A stretch of DNA of 64,000 nt, taken from the NCBI GenBank assembly GCA_946811185.2, contig OX328109.1:45467412-45531411 (forward strand). Reading direction: 5' to 3'. The stretch's first letter is position 1; each line of letters begins with the position of its first letter. The notes below the pieces were generated by a model. It saw only the letters and a list, made by a program, of their open reading frames with translations, was not told where the DNA came from and did no database searches. The translations under genes and the position numbers were made by a program. This document shows, piece after piece, positions 31,691 to 42,604 of the stretch. The DNA is from Hippopus hippopus. Lineage: Eukaryota; Mollusca; Bivalvia; Cardiida; Cardiidae.

Positions 31691-32604
31691 ATCCTCATAG
31701 TGACTGGTACAGACTAATATATGATGAATGGGTAAATAGGCACGGTATTTGTGTCCAGCGTGGAGTACTTTTACAAGCTATGAACAGAATTCACTGTCTA
31801 AATGTGAAGTTACTGGACGTTTTGACCTGCGGCAGGAATATGAAACACCCACCCTTTTCAAACGACTGTAATTCCGCGAGAGATGTAGATTGATGAATAT
31901 GAAATCCTCCAACTTTATTGCAAATAGATATTTGCACATTGTAATGTAAATCTCATATGATTGTGCAAATAGACAAATATTTCATTTTTTTTTTTTTAAA
32001 CTGAGTATTGTTTTAGCAACCGTCATACCAGCATAAGCCTACTTTTGTTAAATAGTACATTAGATTAACGAATTTTACATTTTTAAACGTGTTTTTCACG
32101 TTTTTATTTCCTACATGTATTTATTCGAAGGTTTACAATTAAGGTCTTCACCCGTAACTTGTTATTTCACATGATTAATAAGATCATTTACACATCAGAA
32201 AAATTAAAACTACTTTTTCTAATCAATCTGAGTTAAAAATTAGAAAATTGCAATAAATGTTCTATTTTTGTCCAGTTGAGCTTAATTAGTATGCTGAACA
32301 TAGAAATGTTTATGTATCTTTCTTATTACATAAATATCTAAATCAAAATTATACCAACCGTACTGTCCCTCGAAATGCTTGTTATTGTTCAATATCCCTG
32401 AAAAATAAGGAGAGGAAGGCAATTTCAAATTTATAAAAAAAGTACAGTATACTTAAAAAGTTAAATATCAATTATCCGATGAGAACAATCTGGACAGATC
32501 TGTTGGACTGAAATATTTGTTAGATGAAAAGAAAGGAAGTACATGTTTTTCAATAAAATAAATTTTTGGTAAGGCATTTTTCACTGCCGTCATACAGTTG
32601 CATG
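31691..32604. other. No recognised feature
   Basis: AT-rich; a short inverted pair TATTTGCACATTGTAATG/CATATGATTGTGCAAATAG lies near 31,928-31,970. Confidence 0.4.
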
Positions 32605-32842
32605 ACCTAGTAAGTACTCAAAGGTAACATTAAAGTTAGGTTTTTCTTTAAGTTCTTGTAATTTTTCAATCAATATCTTGTATGGCCACCTCTGCTGTCG
32701 ATACAGGCAATTATTTGACGTCGCATAGACTTTACATAACGTAAAATAATTGCATCAGGAATGTTATTCCATTCCTGAACGAGAGCGGTGGCCAAAACCG
32801 AACTTTAATGTTACCTTAGTCTTTGAGTACTTTTACAACTTT
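32605..32842 (-). mobile_element. Internally deleted Tc1-like transposon
   Basis: AAGTACTCAAAGGTAACATT at the left is inverted at the right (AATGTTACCTTAGTCTTTGA then GTACTT), the right arm having a small insertion. Only the last codons of a transposase lie between, so this is a deletion derivative of about 240 bp. Confidence 0.7.
32670..32786 (-). pseudogene. Tc1-like transposase, C-terminal remnant
   Basis: Thirty-eight codons then TGA. LVQEWNNIPDAIILRYVKSM and CIDSRGGHTRY match the conserved C-terminal end of Tc1 transposases (the EWN-IP and SMRRR...RGGHTRY pattern). The DDE catalytic core and DNA-binding domain are missing. Confidence 0.88.
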
Positions 32843-33164
32843 GATTTTAGTACCACCTTCATTTAAACTGCAAAAACCTAACTTAAACTTTCTGTTGGTC
32901 AAAATCTGATTAGCCTGGCATTTTCTACAGACTCTGAACTAAAGTATACCAAATTTGTTGGTCTTCAGTAAAACATGCGACGAGAAAGAAAAGAAAATTA
33001 AGTGCACACTTATTTATGGAACTGAGTATATATTATTTCTTTAGAAAGTAATGTATTTTCTGATTTACTAAAACAAATGGTTTAGCTAATCAGAAATTGT
33101 GTCACTTTGAAATTAAGAAAATTCTTGTCAATTAAACTAAGAATGTCATTAGGAATGGTTGGGC
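32843..33164. other. No recognised feature
   Basis: Contains AAAAACCTAACTTAAACTTT, a possible further trace of the Tc1-like ends. Confidence 0.35.
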
Positions 33165-33450
33165 CTGGGCTGATTTTGATATGCCGAGCCTGGTGCTTCA
33201 ATTGGTTTTGCAGTTGGATTGAAACCAGCGAGATCGTTGGTTCGAATCCAAAACCCCACTATTTTCAGTTCACTAGAACTGATGATAGTCTTTGTGCCAG
33301 GACTTGTTTCTCTCTCAGCCCTGATAATTGTTTCAATGATGTTTATATAAGAAAGCAGGCAGTGGCTTGGGAATAATACTGTGCAGAGAACCAGTGATAT
33401 ACCAAAAATAATGATAAAGACAGTGTTAAATACCATTCAAACAAATAGAT
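33165..33450 (+). mobile_element. tRNA-derived SINE, first family, old copy
   Basis: Head GGTTCGAATCCAAAACCC, body ATGATAGTCTTTGTGCCAGG, and a diverged 3' end (ATTTGGTATTGAACACC equivalent AGTGTTAAATACCATTC) with CAAACAAATAG tail. Confidence 0.7.
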
Positions 33451-33609
33451 AATCATGAGGTTCTATTTTATATGTTTCGAATTACCCTTTGAGCGTTCAC
33501 TGCTCCATGCATCAAAGTTATGCAGTCAATTCCCTCTTGGTTTAGGTGATTTATGATTAGTACTTTTTATCTAGTTTGTTTGATTGCAACATTAATACTT
33601 CAAAGGTTT

Positions 33610-33822
33610 AATCCTTAACCAAACAAACCTGTGTTTTAATGACCCTGAAGAAGAACTCTATTGCAAAATAGTGGGAAAAGAAGTAAATGCTGATAACCAA
33701 CATTTTCTACCACAAAATTTTCTTGCCTATTCAAGACAACTTCTATCAGTTAAACCACATTTTTCATGTAGTCTTCAAACGCTTTGACTTTGGACAAGCC
33801 TTAAAATTTGTTTCGTAGTTCC
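33610..33822 (+). mobile_element. MITE family C, decayed
   Basis: CCTTAACCAAACAAACCTGTG and TTTTAATGACCCTGAAGAAG at the left, GCTGATAACCAACATTTTCT at the axis, CTTTGGACAAGCCTTAAAAT at the right. Confidence 0.65.
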
Positions 33823-33954
33823 AGGAAAAGCAGCATAAATAAAAACATTATTTCAAAATTTCCAACCAATCGAAAAAAAAAAACCATGAAATTTTACTAT
33901 TTTTAAAGTTATTGTCTCGAGAAAGAAATCTCTTCGTATCGATACGTCCGAACA

Positions 33955-34212
33955 ATATGGGCTGCAACACGCGAAAAGGGGCATTCGGACATTTGCGTAA
34001 AGTGTCGTCTCGGATCAGCCTGCGCAGTACACGCAGGCTAATCCGAAACGACACTTTCCGTTTTTATGTAATTTTCTGTTTTGCGCAAGTCTACTGTGGC
34101 ACAAAATCTAATGTAGTCGTAAAGTGCCGTCTCGGATTAGCCTGCGCGGACTGCGCAGGCTAATCCGAGATGCACTTAACGCGAATGTCCGAATGCCCCT
34201 TTTCGCGTGTTG
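33955..34212 (+). mobile_element. MITE family D, full-length copy
   Basis: Ends GCAACACGCGAAAAGGGGCA and CCCCTTTTCGCGTGTTGCGA. Both hairpins are complete (near 34,008-34,060 and 34,122-34,172). Confidence 0.9.
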
Positions 34213-34239
34213 CGAGCTATATATAGATCCAAGCTAGGC

Positions 34240-34300
34240 CGCGCTGTGGGCTAAGGAGTTTAATGTATCTCTGCGATGCATTATATCAAGCTAGCTTAAT
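34240..34300. mobile_element. MITE family A, end fragment
   Basis: GTTTAATGTATCTCTGCGATGCATTATATCAAGCTAG corresponds to one family A terminus (described in parts: TCTCTGCGATGCATTATA). Confidence 0.5.
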
Positions 34301-34544
34301 AACGTTTTTTATTGAAGAGTTCAATAAAAAGATTTTCTCAAACGCAAACGAATTTCAGAATCTTTTTATCACATAAGAATATTTCACGAATTATAGACGA
34401 GAAGATATGCAAAACCATCTATAGATGCACGCGCAATAATATCAATAAAACCCATTCACTTCTATAAAATTCGTAAAAAATGATGTCACACAATTGTGAT
34501 ATCAAATGTGTATAAGATATAGCGGATATAGCTACTTTTTTTTT

Positions 34545-34905
34545 TTTTTTTGTGAAAGATCGAAATATATTCATCGAGTGAATATCATTGGTAATATTTT
34601 CACGAGTGGCGCAGCCGATGATGTACCTGAGGTGAAATAAATTTCGATCTTTCACCGAAAAAAAAATCTATTTATTTCATGCTTCTTTTTTGTGGAGGAC
34701 TTACATCAAAATCTGGTACAATTGTTATCGGTAATTCCCCGTGGCGTACCCCCTCCGCATAACATCGCATTACAATATTACGCAAAGTGCAAGAAATGTA
34801 GGGTAAATTACGTCATATTTCCATCAGATTGAATGGCACGCGCTGTTTACCTATGTTACTAGTGCGCGGGAACTACTGTTTCCGCCTCCAATTCAAGAGT
34901 TAGAA
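34545..34905 (-). mobile_element. Foldback repeat family E, copy 2
   Basis: Reverse of 7,720-8,107: the hairpin arms (GAAAGATCGAAATATATTCA and AAATTTCGATCTTTCACC) come first, then CCCCGTGGCGTACCCCCTCC and TACTAGTGCGCGGGAACT. Confidence 0.7.
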
Positions 34906-35199
34906 AATAAAATTGGTATTTTTTTACTGGTTGCAACGATGAAATACCGCGCAATATTCCACCATTATTTATCGTTAAACTGTCGTAAAATATGAAATAA
35001 AAGAAAATTCGTGATAGGTTTTTTTTCCATTGAAAACAAGGGAGGTTATGTGGTAAATACTGGTCCGATCTGCCCTGGTGAAGCTGTTGACGTGGAAGTA
35101 TCCTTGAACAAGGCACCATGGGCCCCAGCCAAGTACCGATAAAAGCCAAGAAAGACAGTATTGACCCTTGATGTGATTGAAATACTGTAGAAAATGCTT

Positions 35200-35620
35200 A
35201 ACTCTTTACCACACAATCCCGAGTTTTAACGACTCCAAGTAAAAAGACTTTTGAAAACATCGCGGGAAAAGGTGAAAATGATGGTTACCAGCATTTTCTT
35301 CTTTTCCCACAATATTTTCTACTCTATCACAGAAAAAAAAAATCCATCAATTTGGCCACATTTAAATTGACATCTGCAAATGCTTTCAATTTGTTTTTTG
35401 TTAAGTCGTTTGGTAAACCTTAAGTAGACAACAAATTTGTAGAATTGTCCAAATTAAAAATATTTGCAGACGACAAATACAACTTGAATCAAATGATAAC
35501 GTTTGTCTTTGAAAGATAGAAAACAATGTTAGAAAGAAGAAAATGTTGGTAACTGGCATTTTATCGTTTACAAACAATGTTTTCAAAAGTGCTCTTTCTT
35601 GGGTTACTTGAAACACGAGT
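35200..35620. mobile_element. Two adjoining MITE family C copies
   Basis: The first (35,200-35,420, +) runs from TAACTCTTTACCACACAATC to GTTAAGTCGTTTGGTAAA. The second (35,415-35,620, -) is less well preserved, with GTTGGTAACTGGCATTTTAT near its axis. They share the junction. Confidence 0.75.
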
Positions 35621-35689
35621 TTGTTTTATACAGGTTTAAAGATGTCATGTACATCCTTACAGCTACAGAGAAAAAAAAACCTGCTAAAC

Positions 35690-36005
35690 CTTGAAAGTGT
35701 GTTTATAGCTCAGCTGTGTAAACATAGATAAATAACCTATATACATGTATATGGTGTATTGGATAGAAAAACACAAGGGGTTTTGTCCTCTTTTAAAAGA
35801 CTCAGAAATGAAAACAACGGTTGCTTTGAACGCCTCCAAAACATGAAATGTATTTTCTGTCCTTCTTAATCTGTGCAATCTTGTAGCCATCAGAGGCAGC
35901 ATTTGGCTTGAAGATACAAGAGTGATTATAGTTTCATAAAATAAGGATGAAATGGCTTAAAAAATGTCTGAAAGCTGCCGGAAAACGAGTAGAGATATAT
36001 CTTTA
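35690..36005 (-). repeat. Family H repeat, third copy
   Basis: Same orientation as 25,255-25,605: TATATGGTGTATTGGATAGA, ATGAAATGTATTTTCTGTCC, TGAAGATACAAGAGTGATTA and GGAAAACGAGTAGAGAT. Confidence 0.7.
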
Positions 36006-36294
36006 AAACGCCACTCAGATAATTACCTTCACATAATGCGGAAGGTTTTATCAAACTGCACATTTCTGACTCGAAAGATTTTCCTCAAAAGCTCTGAAAA
36101 TCTGCCTGGGAAGAACTAAAAATAATAGCTTCAACGAAGAATAAAAATCACCATGGGAACCATTTACTGCAATAAAGCGAAATTAAGAGATTATCAAGGG
36201 TACGATATCAAAAAAGATTTAACAACAGTGAAAATAATCCAATCGTTCGTTCCATTATCCCTTGCACAAACTTTGTGCATGTTTGAGTTTGTCA

Positions 36295-36385
36295 TGCAGC
36301 AAAGCGTTTTTGAAAACATTGTGGCAAAAGGAGGAATTGCTCTTAAAGAGCAATTTTTCCTTTTGCCTCAGTGTTTTCACATGAA
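36295..36385. mobile_element. MITE family C-like hairpin, variant core
   Basis: AACATTGTGGCAAAAGGAGG and CCTTTTGCCTCAGTGTTTTC flank GAATTGCTCTTAAAGAGCAATTTTT instead of the usual GCTGGTAACCAGC axis (given in parts). A similar variant axis (TTGCTCATAATGAGCAA) lies at 56,107-56,125. Confidence 0.6.
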
Positions 36386-36410
36386 TCGGTGTACTAAACC
36401 TTAATTCCTG

Positions 36411-37194
36411 TTGATCATCCATCTTTTACAATAATGTTTTCAAAGTTATCCGCTGTCAATTTGTTACAAGAGGTAATGATTCAGATAATCCACGTCCCAT
36501 GATAGTATAAAACTAACCATTTATTTCGAATTCTAGAAAGTACATGTAACCATGGATTCATTTTGTGATGTCCTAGTATTTGTCCTGTGTACATACATGC
36601 TTGTTAATGTCTTTCATGTTTCTTGTGCTGTCCTTTGTTTAGGTGAGATGTGATCAGAGAGAAAGTGTGTATGCATGTTTTTTTTTTTATTAATATCTAC
36701 TCACTAACAAGTTTTTCTCTCTCTGGCACACTAATTCACTTTCACTCTGTCTCCAGTCTGCATTGCGGCTAGATCGTTCTTTTTGACAACTTACCATAGA
36801 TTATTTCACCATAATCATTTGGAAACACATTGTTGGACTCCGGTAAGCTATTTTTTACCTTTTGCTGTAATTTTGTATTGTTGCAATTCTGTCTTTTTTT
36901 TACCAATAGCTTACATTGAAATATTTTTTACTGTTGTACTTAAGCATTGAAAAGATACTTAAAATGATTTATTGTTCTTTCAGGTTTTTTTCTGTATGCT
37001 TATACAACACTGTTTCACGCAGAATTAAACTATCGAACTCAACCCAGAACTTTGTTTCCTTAGTAAACCCCGGTTGACATACATTTTCTTTTTTGTGGTA
37101 GATCTATTAAATGCGATATTGATATGAAAGATATAACTAGAGGTTTCCAAGTTACCAGGTCGCTCTTTACTTTTTACCTGGTTTTAAAATTCAT
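36411..37194. other. No recognised feature
   Basis: AT- and T-rich sequence. TTGTTCTTTCAGG at about 36,971-36,983 looks like a plus-strand splice acceptor, but no coding frame follows. Confidence 0.3.
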
Positions 37195-37515
37195 TTTGAG
37201 CTAGGCTGTTTTCGAAGAAACGTCAGTGTCTTGTCGTAGCCCTGACGTCGTCGTCTGTGCCTGCGTCGTCGTGCGAGAACTTTGACATTTCATAATATCT
37301 CTGATATTACTGAAGATATTTGCTCCAAACTTGGACTTGGATTTGTTGTCTACAAGCAAATGGGGAACTCATACAACAGGGGCAGATAACCTCCAAGTAC
37401 TTTTGACACGGTTATGCCCCTTTTTCGACTTAAAATGTTCACTGAAAATCAACAACCGCAACCGAGCGTTGGCACCCGCATGCCATGCTTTTGTTTCTGC
37501 CAGAGACTAACAATT
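37195..37515. repeat. Dispersed repeat, second copy
   Basis: Carries CCCTGACGTCGTCGTCTGTG, TAATATCTCTGATATTACTG, GGGGAACTCATACAACAGGG, CACTGAAAATCAACAAC and GTTGGCACCCGCATG, the reverse order and orientation of 6,890-7,110. A fragment at 44,930-44,975 shares the CAGACGACGTCAGGGTTATG part. Confidence 0.65.
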
Positions 37516-37769
37516 GGACCGACTTTACAATAACAGATTTGTCACCAATTTCCATACTTTAAAATGGTTTGATTTAAATCTAAATGCATTTCAACACCGG
37601 AAATGTTTACTTTTGTCCGCTACTGAGCCTTTAACCTGTTTGATAGATAACATAAAAAATGTGATTGATCGCTAGCTGATCTTGGTCGACACTCTTCACA
37701 AAAGAAACCAGCATTCAAGTCTTACGAACAATGTCCGTAACAAAGAAACAAATGAACAAATGCATGGCA

Positions 37770-37858
37770 GAAATAAAGGGACCGGGCATGATTCGAACCC
37801 TAGAACGCCCGGACGAATGGCCAATACCATAACCACTGAGCTAAAGAGACATCTCCCT
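37770..37858 (-). mobile_element. tRNA-like SINE head
   Basis: On the minus strand TCTTTAGCTCAGTGGTTATGG (A box) and AGGGTTCGAATCATGCCC (B box) are 30-35 bases apart. The outer ends pair poorly. Related to 7,178-7,290. Confidence 0.5.
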
Positions 37859-37949
37859 AACGCAGTTATCAGTTATTGTATTTAAATCGGGACGAAGCCA
37901 TTTATGAAGGAGTGGTCTCCCGTAACACAAGATACATAAGGTGTAAACA

Positions 37950-38810
37950 CGAAACGCGTACTGATATCACGATCCGCGAACAAATATCACGATCCGCGTG
38001 CTGATATCACGATATGCGGGCTGATATAACGATCCGCGTGCTGATATCACGATCAGCGTGATGATATTACGATCCGCGTACTGATATCACGATACGTGTA
38101 CTGATATCATGATCTGCCTTCTGATATCATGATACGCGTGATGATCACGATCAGCGTGATGATATCTCAATCCATGTACTGATATCGCGATCCTCATACT
38201 GATATCACGATACACGTGCTGATATCATGATCCGTGTCTTGATATCATTTTATGCGCGATGATATCATGCAAAGCGTGCTGATATCACTATCCGTCTACT
38301 GATATCACGTTCTGCATACTGATATCACGATACGTGTGCTGATATCATGATCCTTGTACGGATTTCACGATATGCGTGCTGATATCATGGTCTGTGTACT
38401 GATATTATGATCTGTGTACTGTTATCACGATGCGTGCGATGATATCACGATCCGCGTGCTGATATCATGATTCGTGTACTGATATAACGATACGCGCGAT
38501 GATATCACGATCCGCACGCTGATATCACGATATGCGTGCTGATATCACGATGATTGTTGATTGTTGATACCACTATACGCGTGTTGATATCACGATTTGC
38601 TTGCCTTTTTCACGATACGCACATTGATAGCACGATAAGCGCAGTTATATCACGATAATTGTTTATATCACGATATTTGTGTTGATATCACGATAACTGT
38701 TAATACCACAATACGCTTTGTGATATCACAATACGAATGGTTATATCACCATACGCGTGGTAGTATCACGCTACGCGTGGTGATATCACAGTACGCGAGG
38801 TATCGGTTAA
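37950..38810 (+). repeat. About 20-bp minisatellite, CTGATATCACGATNCGCGTG
   Basis: About 42 units, mostly 20 bases. GATATCACGAT is strongly kept while the following CCGCGT/ACGTGT part varies. Units become irregular after about 38,560, with T-rich spacers and a switch from CTGATATC to TTGATATC/TTATATC. Confidence 0.95.
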
Positions 38811-39182
38811 ACTCTTAAATGACAAAAAACAACTGGGTCAGTGAGATTCTATTCGACAAACCGGTGCTTGAGAATTTCCATTTTTCGAAGAAGTGACCCG
38901 AACTAATTTATCTTCGCTCTCTTTCTTAACATTAAAAACGCTGAATTAATCGAAGTGACACTGTTAACTCATACAAAAAGACTTAGCATAGCAATGTCAA
39001 TGGTGATTATTTTGCCAGAAAATTGCACACAATAAAGTACGGTAAAAATCAAAATCAGACTGCTGTCTGTTCTTGATCTTTGGTTTTCAAAAAGGGCAAA
39101 TCGAAAGTAATCTACGTTACCTGCAAAACAATTTTAGTGTTTAGCTTACATGTAGCAAGCTAATAGTTTAAATGGAGCAATT
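38811..39182. other. No recognised feature
   Basis: AT-rich. Confidence 0.4.
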
Positions 39183-39184
39183 TT

Positions 39185-39450
39185 GAATCAGCACGAGGTA
39201 TGCTCTGTGAAATGGGGGATTAATGCATTTGTATACAGTACCTACCCATATCAGCCTGCGGAGTCCGCGCAGTCTGACCTGGGTCGAAACTTTTTGCAAT
39301 TGGTTAATATTTTGCATACCAAAGGACTATTCTATCTCATAATTAAACCGCTCTTCAGACTTACAGGATTTATTTTATGCAAAAACTTTCTTGGTATAAT
39401 GCATTACGAGGATGAATAAATCTCCATTTGCCGAAGCGCCACTCATGCAC
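39185..39450 (+). mobile_element. MITE family A, diverged
   Basis: Left end TATGCTCTGTGAAATGGGGG, partly lost hairpin (ATCAGCCTGCGGAGTCCGCG), and right end AATAAATCTCCATTTGCCG. Confidence 0.75.
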
Positions 39451-39769
39451 TAGGTTAACGTAAAATTGATTTTAGATAATGTACCGATCCTCTAGGGTTA
39501 TTACCTCTATTTGTTCTTACAATTCAAAGAAAAAAATCAAAGATTCATATTTCCTGCTTCGCTCTTTTATCTTCACTTTAAATGGTCTGATACATAAACA
39601 AAAAGTATAGACCGATATCCACTGGGTTCCCTTTACTTTTATTTTAATATGCAGCCCCATCACCCAACTTGATTATGAGGGACATCTATTGCCTTCTCAA
39701 AATTTCATTTGTCTCCTTAGTAAACTCTATTTAATTTACATTTCTAGTCAGTCCTGGCCTCTATTCCTT

Positions 39770-39990
39770 TACTAAACGTTTCTTTGCGAAAAAAAAAAAA
39801 AAAAACAAACTGGTGGAGGAGTTTGAAGAAAATGAAGAAGGATTTTGAAAACAATGTGGGAAGATGCATTTAACAAGTGATGTTTTCATTTATACCCACA
39901 AAGACAGATCGCATACTTCGAGCCTCATTTAATTGGTCGTCTGCAATTACTTTCAATTTGGCAGAATCTGAAATTCTGCCATCTGGAAAG
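39770..39990 (+). mobile_element. MITE family C, heavily decayed
   Basis: CCTTTACTAAACG at the left, GAAAACAATGTGGGAAGATG, GTCGTCTGCAATTACTTTCA at the right. An A run lies at about 39,790-39,804. Confidence 0.5.
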
Positions 39991-40266
39991 GAAATGGACG
40001 CTGTGATTCTTAATACTGAACAATGGACTATTTACCATAATGTTATTACATCAATGACGATACTTTTTATTATATTCCTATCAGTGAGTTACTGGGATTT
40101 CACAATGAATAACATCACTAGTGATGATAAATATGGGATTATCACTGATGAAGATATAGTTTTAGAATGTTTGCCGGAATCGCTTTTTTTCCTATATTGC
40201 TCATATTGTACCATTCTTAATAATTATTAGAATAAAAAAAGGGTAAATAAGGAATATAATAAATAA

Positions 40267-40684
40267 GATAATCAACTGGTTATGTGTGATATTAAAGATC
40301 TGTCACTCGAATGGGGTTTGATGCGGTTAAAAAAACTCGTCCTTCGGACTCGTTTTTACAACCGCATCACACCCCATTCGAGTGACAGATTTTTAATATG
40401 GTCTGCAACACGCAAAAAGGGGCTTTCGGACATTTGTGTAAAGTGTCGTCTCGGATCAGCCTGCGCATTCCGCGCAGGCTAATCCGAGACGGCACTTTAC
40501 ATCAACATTAGATTTTGTCCCACAGTAGACTTTTGTGAAACAGAAACTCACAAACGATCGGAAAGTGTCGTCTCGGATCAGCCTGCGCGGACTGCGCAGT
40601 CTGATCCGGATGACACTACGCAAATGTCCGAATGCTCTTTTTCGCGTGTTGCACGCCATATCATACAGAACCAGTTGATTATCC
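40267..40684. mobile_element. Composite: strong hairpin followed by MITE family D, inside short inverted ends
   Basis: GATAATCAACTGGTT (40,267) and AACCAGTTGATTATC (40,670) bound the unit. Inside, 40,289-40,399 is a hairpin: TCTGTCACTCGAATGGGGT pairs with ACCCCATTCGAGTGACAGA and the loop side holds ACTCGTCCTTCGGACTCGT. The MITE D follows directly. Confidence 0.75.
40400..40668 (+). mobile_element. MITE family D, full-length copy
   Basis: Ends GCAACACGCAAAAAGGGGCT and CTTTTTCGCGTGTTGCACGC; two hairpins near 40,452-40,498 and 40,562-40,615. Confidence 0.88.
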
Positions 40685-40920
40685 TCTATTTATTGCCAGT
40701 CCGATAGAGTTATCTCTCTTTCAGCACTCTTGTGCGTATATGGTAAGAACATGGCCATGTCTCGCGAGATAACGCGACATTGTTGGGCCCTATACGGTGC
40801 CCATAACACAGCCAAATCGTCAACAAACTTATTATAGGAAAAGAAAATATTAAATGAAGCCTTAGTATACTTATTAGACACTTCATCACAATAAAATATG
40901 CCTCCGTTAATACAGATTGA

Positions 40921-41090
40921 TTGACTGATTGATTGATTGTATGGTGTTTAACGCCGTTTTCAACATTATTTCAGTTATATCGCCGCGGCCAGTGCACCTA
41001 TCCATGCTTTCCTGGAGTTTCTTTTACCAGTACTCCGCACAATATTCTTTCCAAGCCACTGGCTGCTTTAATACAAATGGCTGTATTTGA
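40921..41090 (-). mobile_element. SINE, first family, 3' part only
   Basis: TGATTGATTGATTG tail and TATGGTGTTTAACGCCG come first, and the copy breaks off in CACTGGCTGC, losing the tRNA head. Confidence 0.8.
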
Positions 41091-41109
41091 TCGTACGTTA
41101 CATTTGATA

Positions 41110-41835
41110 CCACTGGGTGTTTGTTTGTACGCGTGGTCCCTTGAAGAATTCCACTAAAACCGTGGTCACACCTTACGTAGTTGATCGTAGTGGGAAATGA
41201 CCGTAGTTGGCCGTAATTGAATTAAACGTAGTTGAACATACTTACACGTAGATAACCATAGTTCAACGCAGTAATAAACGTAGTTTGATCTTATGATTTA
41301 TACGTAGTAAGTACATAATTTTTTAACATGTTCAAAAATTGGTGACGGTTAACTACGATGTTGTGACCCTACTGTGCCCGTAGTTTGAACGTAGTTGATC
41401 TTAGTTAACCGTAATTAACCCTACGTAACCGTAGTGTGTACTGTAGTTGACCGTAGTTTTAGAAGAACATCTTTTCCTCCAAGGCGGTGTGGCAGAATAA
41501 GCGATCAACAATTTCTGGGTCGTCAACTTTCAAGAGCACAATGACTGTAGCTTACCCGTACTGAGCAGGCGCAGCCACAACGTTTTACTGTAGCTTAAAG
41601 CAGTTGACACTAACTAACCGTAGTTGCGCATACTAATAACGTAGTTTATACGTAGTGTAAGGTGGTTACTCGTAGTTAGTCGTAGTGATACCCTAGTTAA
41701 TCCTAGCTTCTTTTCTCGCAGTTGAATGTAGTTGACCGTACTTACACGTAGTACTTCAACCTTGTTGACCGTAGTAACATTACGGCAGACTACGTTTGAA
41801 ATGAACTACGGACAACTACGTGCATAACCGTAAAT
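41110..41835. repeat. Decayed short-motif array, CGTAGTTGACCGTAGTT
   Basis: CGTAG or CGTAGTT recurs many times at variable spacing of about 8-20 bases, along with GACCGTAGT, AACCGTAGT and the reverse forms ACTACGG near the right end (41,800-41,820). No fixed unit length survives. Confidence 0.7.
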
Positions 41836-42069
41836 TTGATCATAGCTTAATGGAAATAAGAAGTATTGGAAGAGTTGGTGGGTCAGTGCTAAAATTTGTG
41901 TTGTTCTTTTTTTTTTCTTCAAATGGTCGAATAAGACTAAAAAAACTCAATTTTATGGGGAATTTCCATCTCGACGGCGAGTGACAGGGAATAAATTCAG
42001 ACACTCAGATTAAATTGTTCAAGACTCTGAACAATCCAAAAACCCTTTATAACATAATTCTGTATTTTA

Positions 42070-42277
42070 ACTTTTATCCTGCTAAATAATTGAAATGAAA
42101 CTTTTAAGCCGATAGTAAAAACCAAATTTTGCAATTTCCGAAGTATTTTTGGGGGTGGAAAACATACCTTTATCGGACAGTGTAGATCAAGATCAGACTG
42201 CACGTTCCGTGCAGTCTGATCTTGATCTACACTGTCCGCAAAAGGTCAGTAAGTCATGCTTAGCATCCTAAGGTTTG
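42070..42277 (-). mobile_element. MITE family B
   Basis: Hairpin AGACTGCACGTTCCGTGCAGTCT near 42,197, left end TTATCCTGCTAAATAATTGA, right end TGCTTAGCATCCTAAGG. Confidence 0.88.
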
Positions 42278-42282
42278 ACTAA

Positions 42283-42482
42283 CCTGAGAAAAATGCCTTC
42301 TGTAAATATTGTGAAAAAAAGAAAAAAATGCTGGTAAGTGGTAACCATCATTTTCTTCTTTTCCCACAAAATATACCCCCTTTCAAACACAAAGCCCATC
42401 ACTTTAGCCAAATTTAACACATTTAATTTATCGACTGCAAATGCTTTCAAATTGGACAAATCTACAAGTTTATCCTCTAGAG
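42283..42482 (+). mobile_element. MITE family C, left end missing
   Basis: Begins CCTGAGAAAAATGCCTTCTG, axis TGGTAAGTGGTAACCATCA, right side ATTGGACAAATCTACAAG. It abuts the family B copy. Confidence 0.75.
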
Positions 42483-42604
42483 TAGAGTTAAAAAACTCGA
42501 CGGCTCTTTTTCAATAATCTGATAACTCAAGCAGTCGTTATTTTCCTATAATTGACGTATTCATGCTGAAGGCGGTACCAGGCGAGCTTTTAACGGCTTT
42601 CCTC

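Noticed and set aside
37950..38810. CRISPR array
   Set aside because: Units of 20 bases follow each other with no spacers; animal DNA; a minisatellite.
39877..40230. 117-codon plus-strand open frame
   Set aside because: Its first third is decayed MITE C sequence, and the rest has no domain or recognisable conservation.
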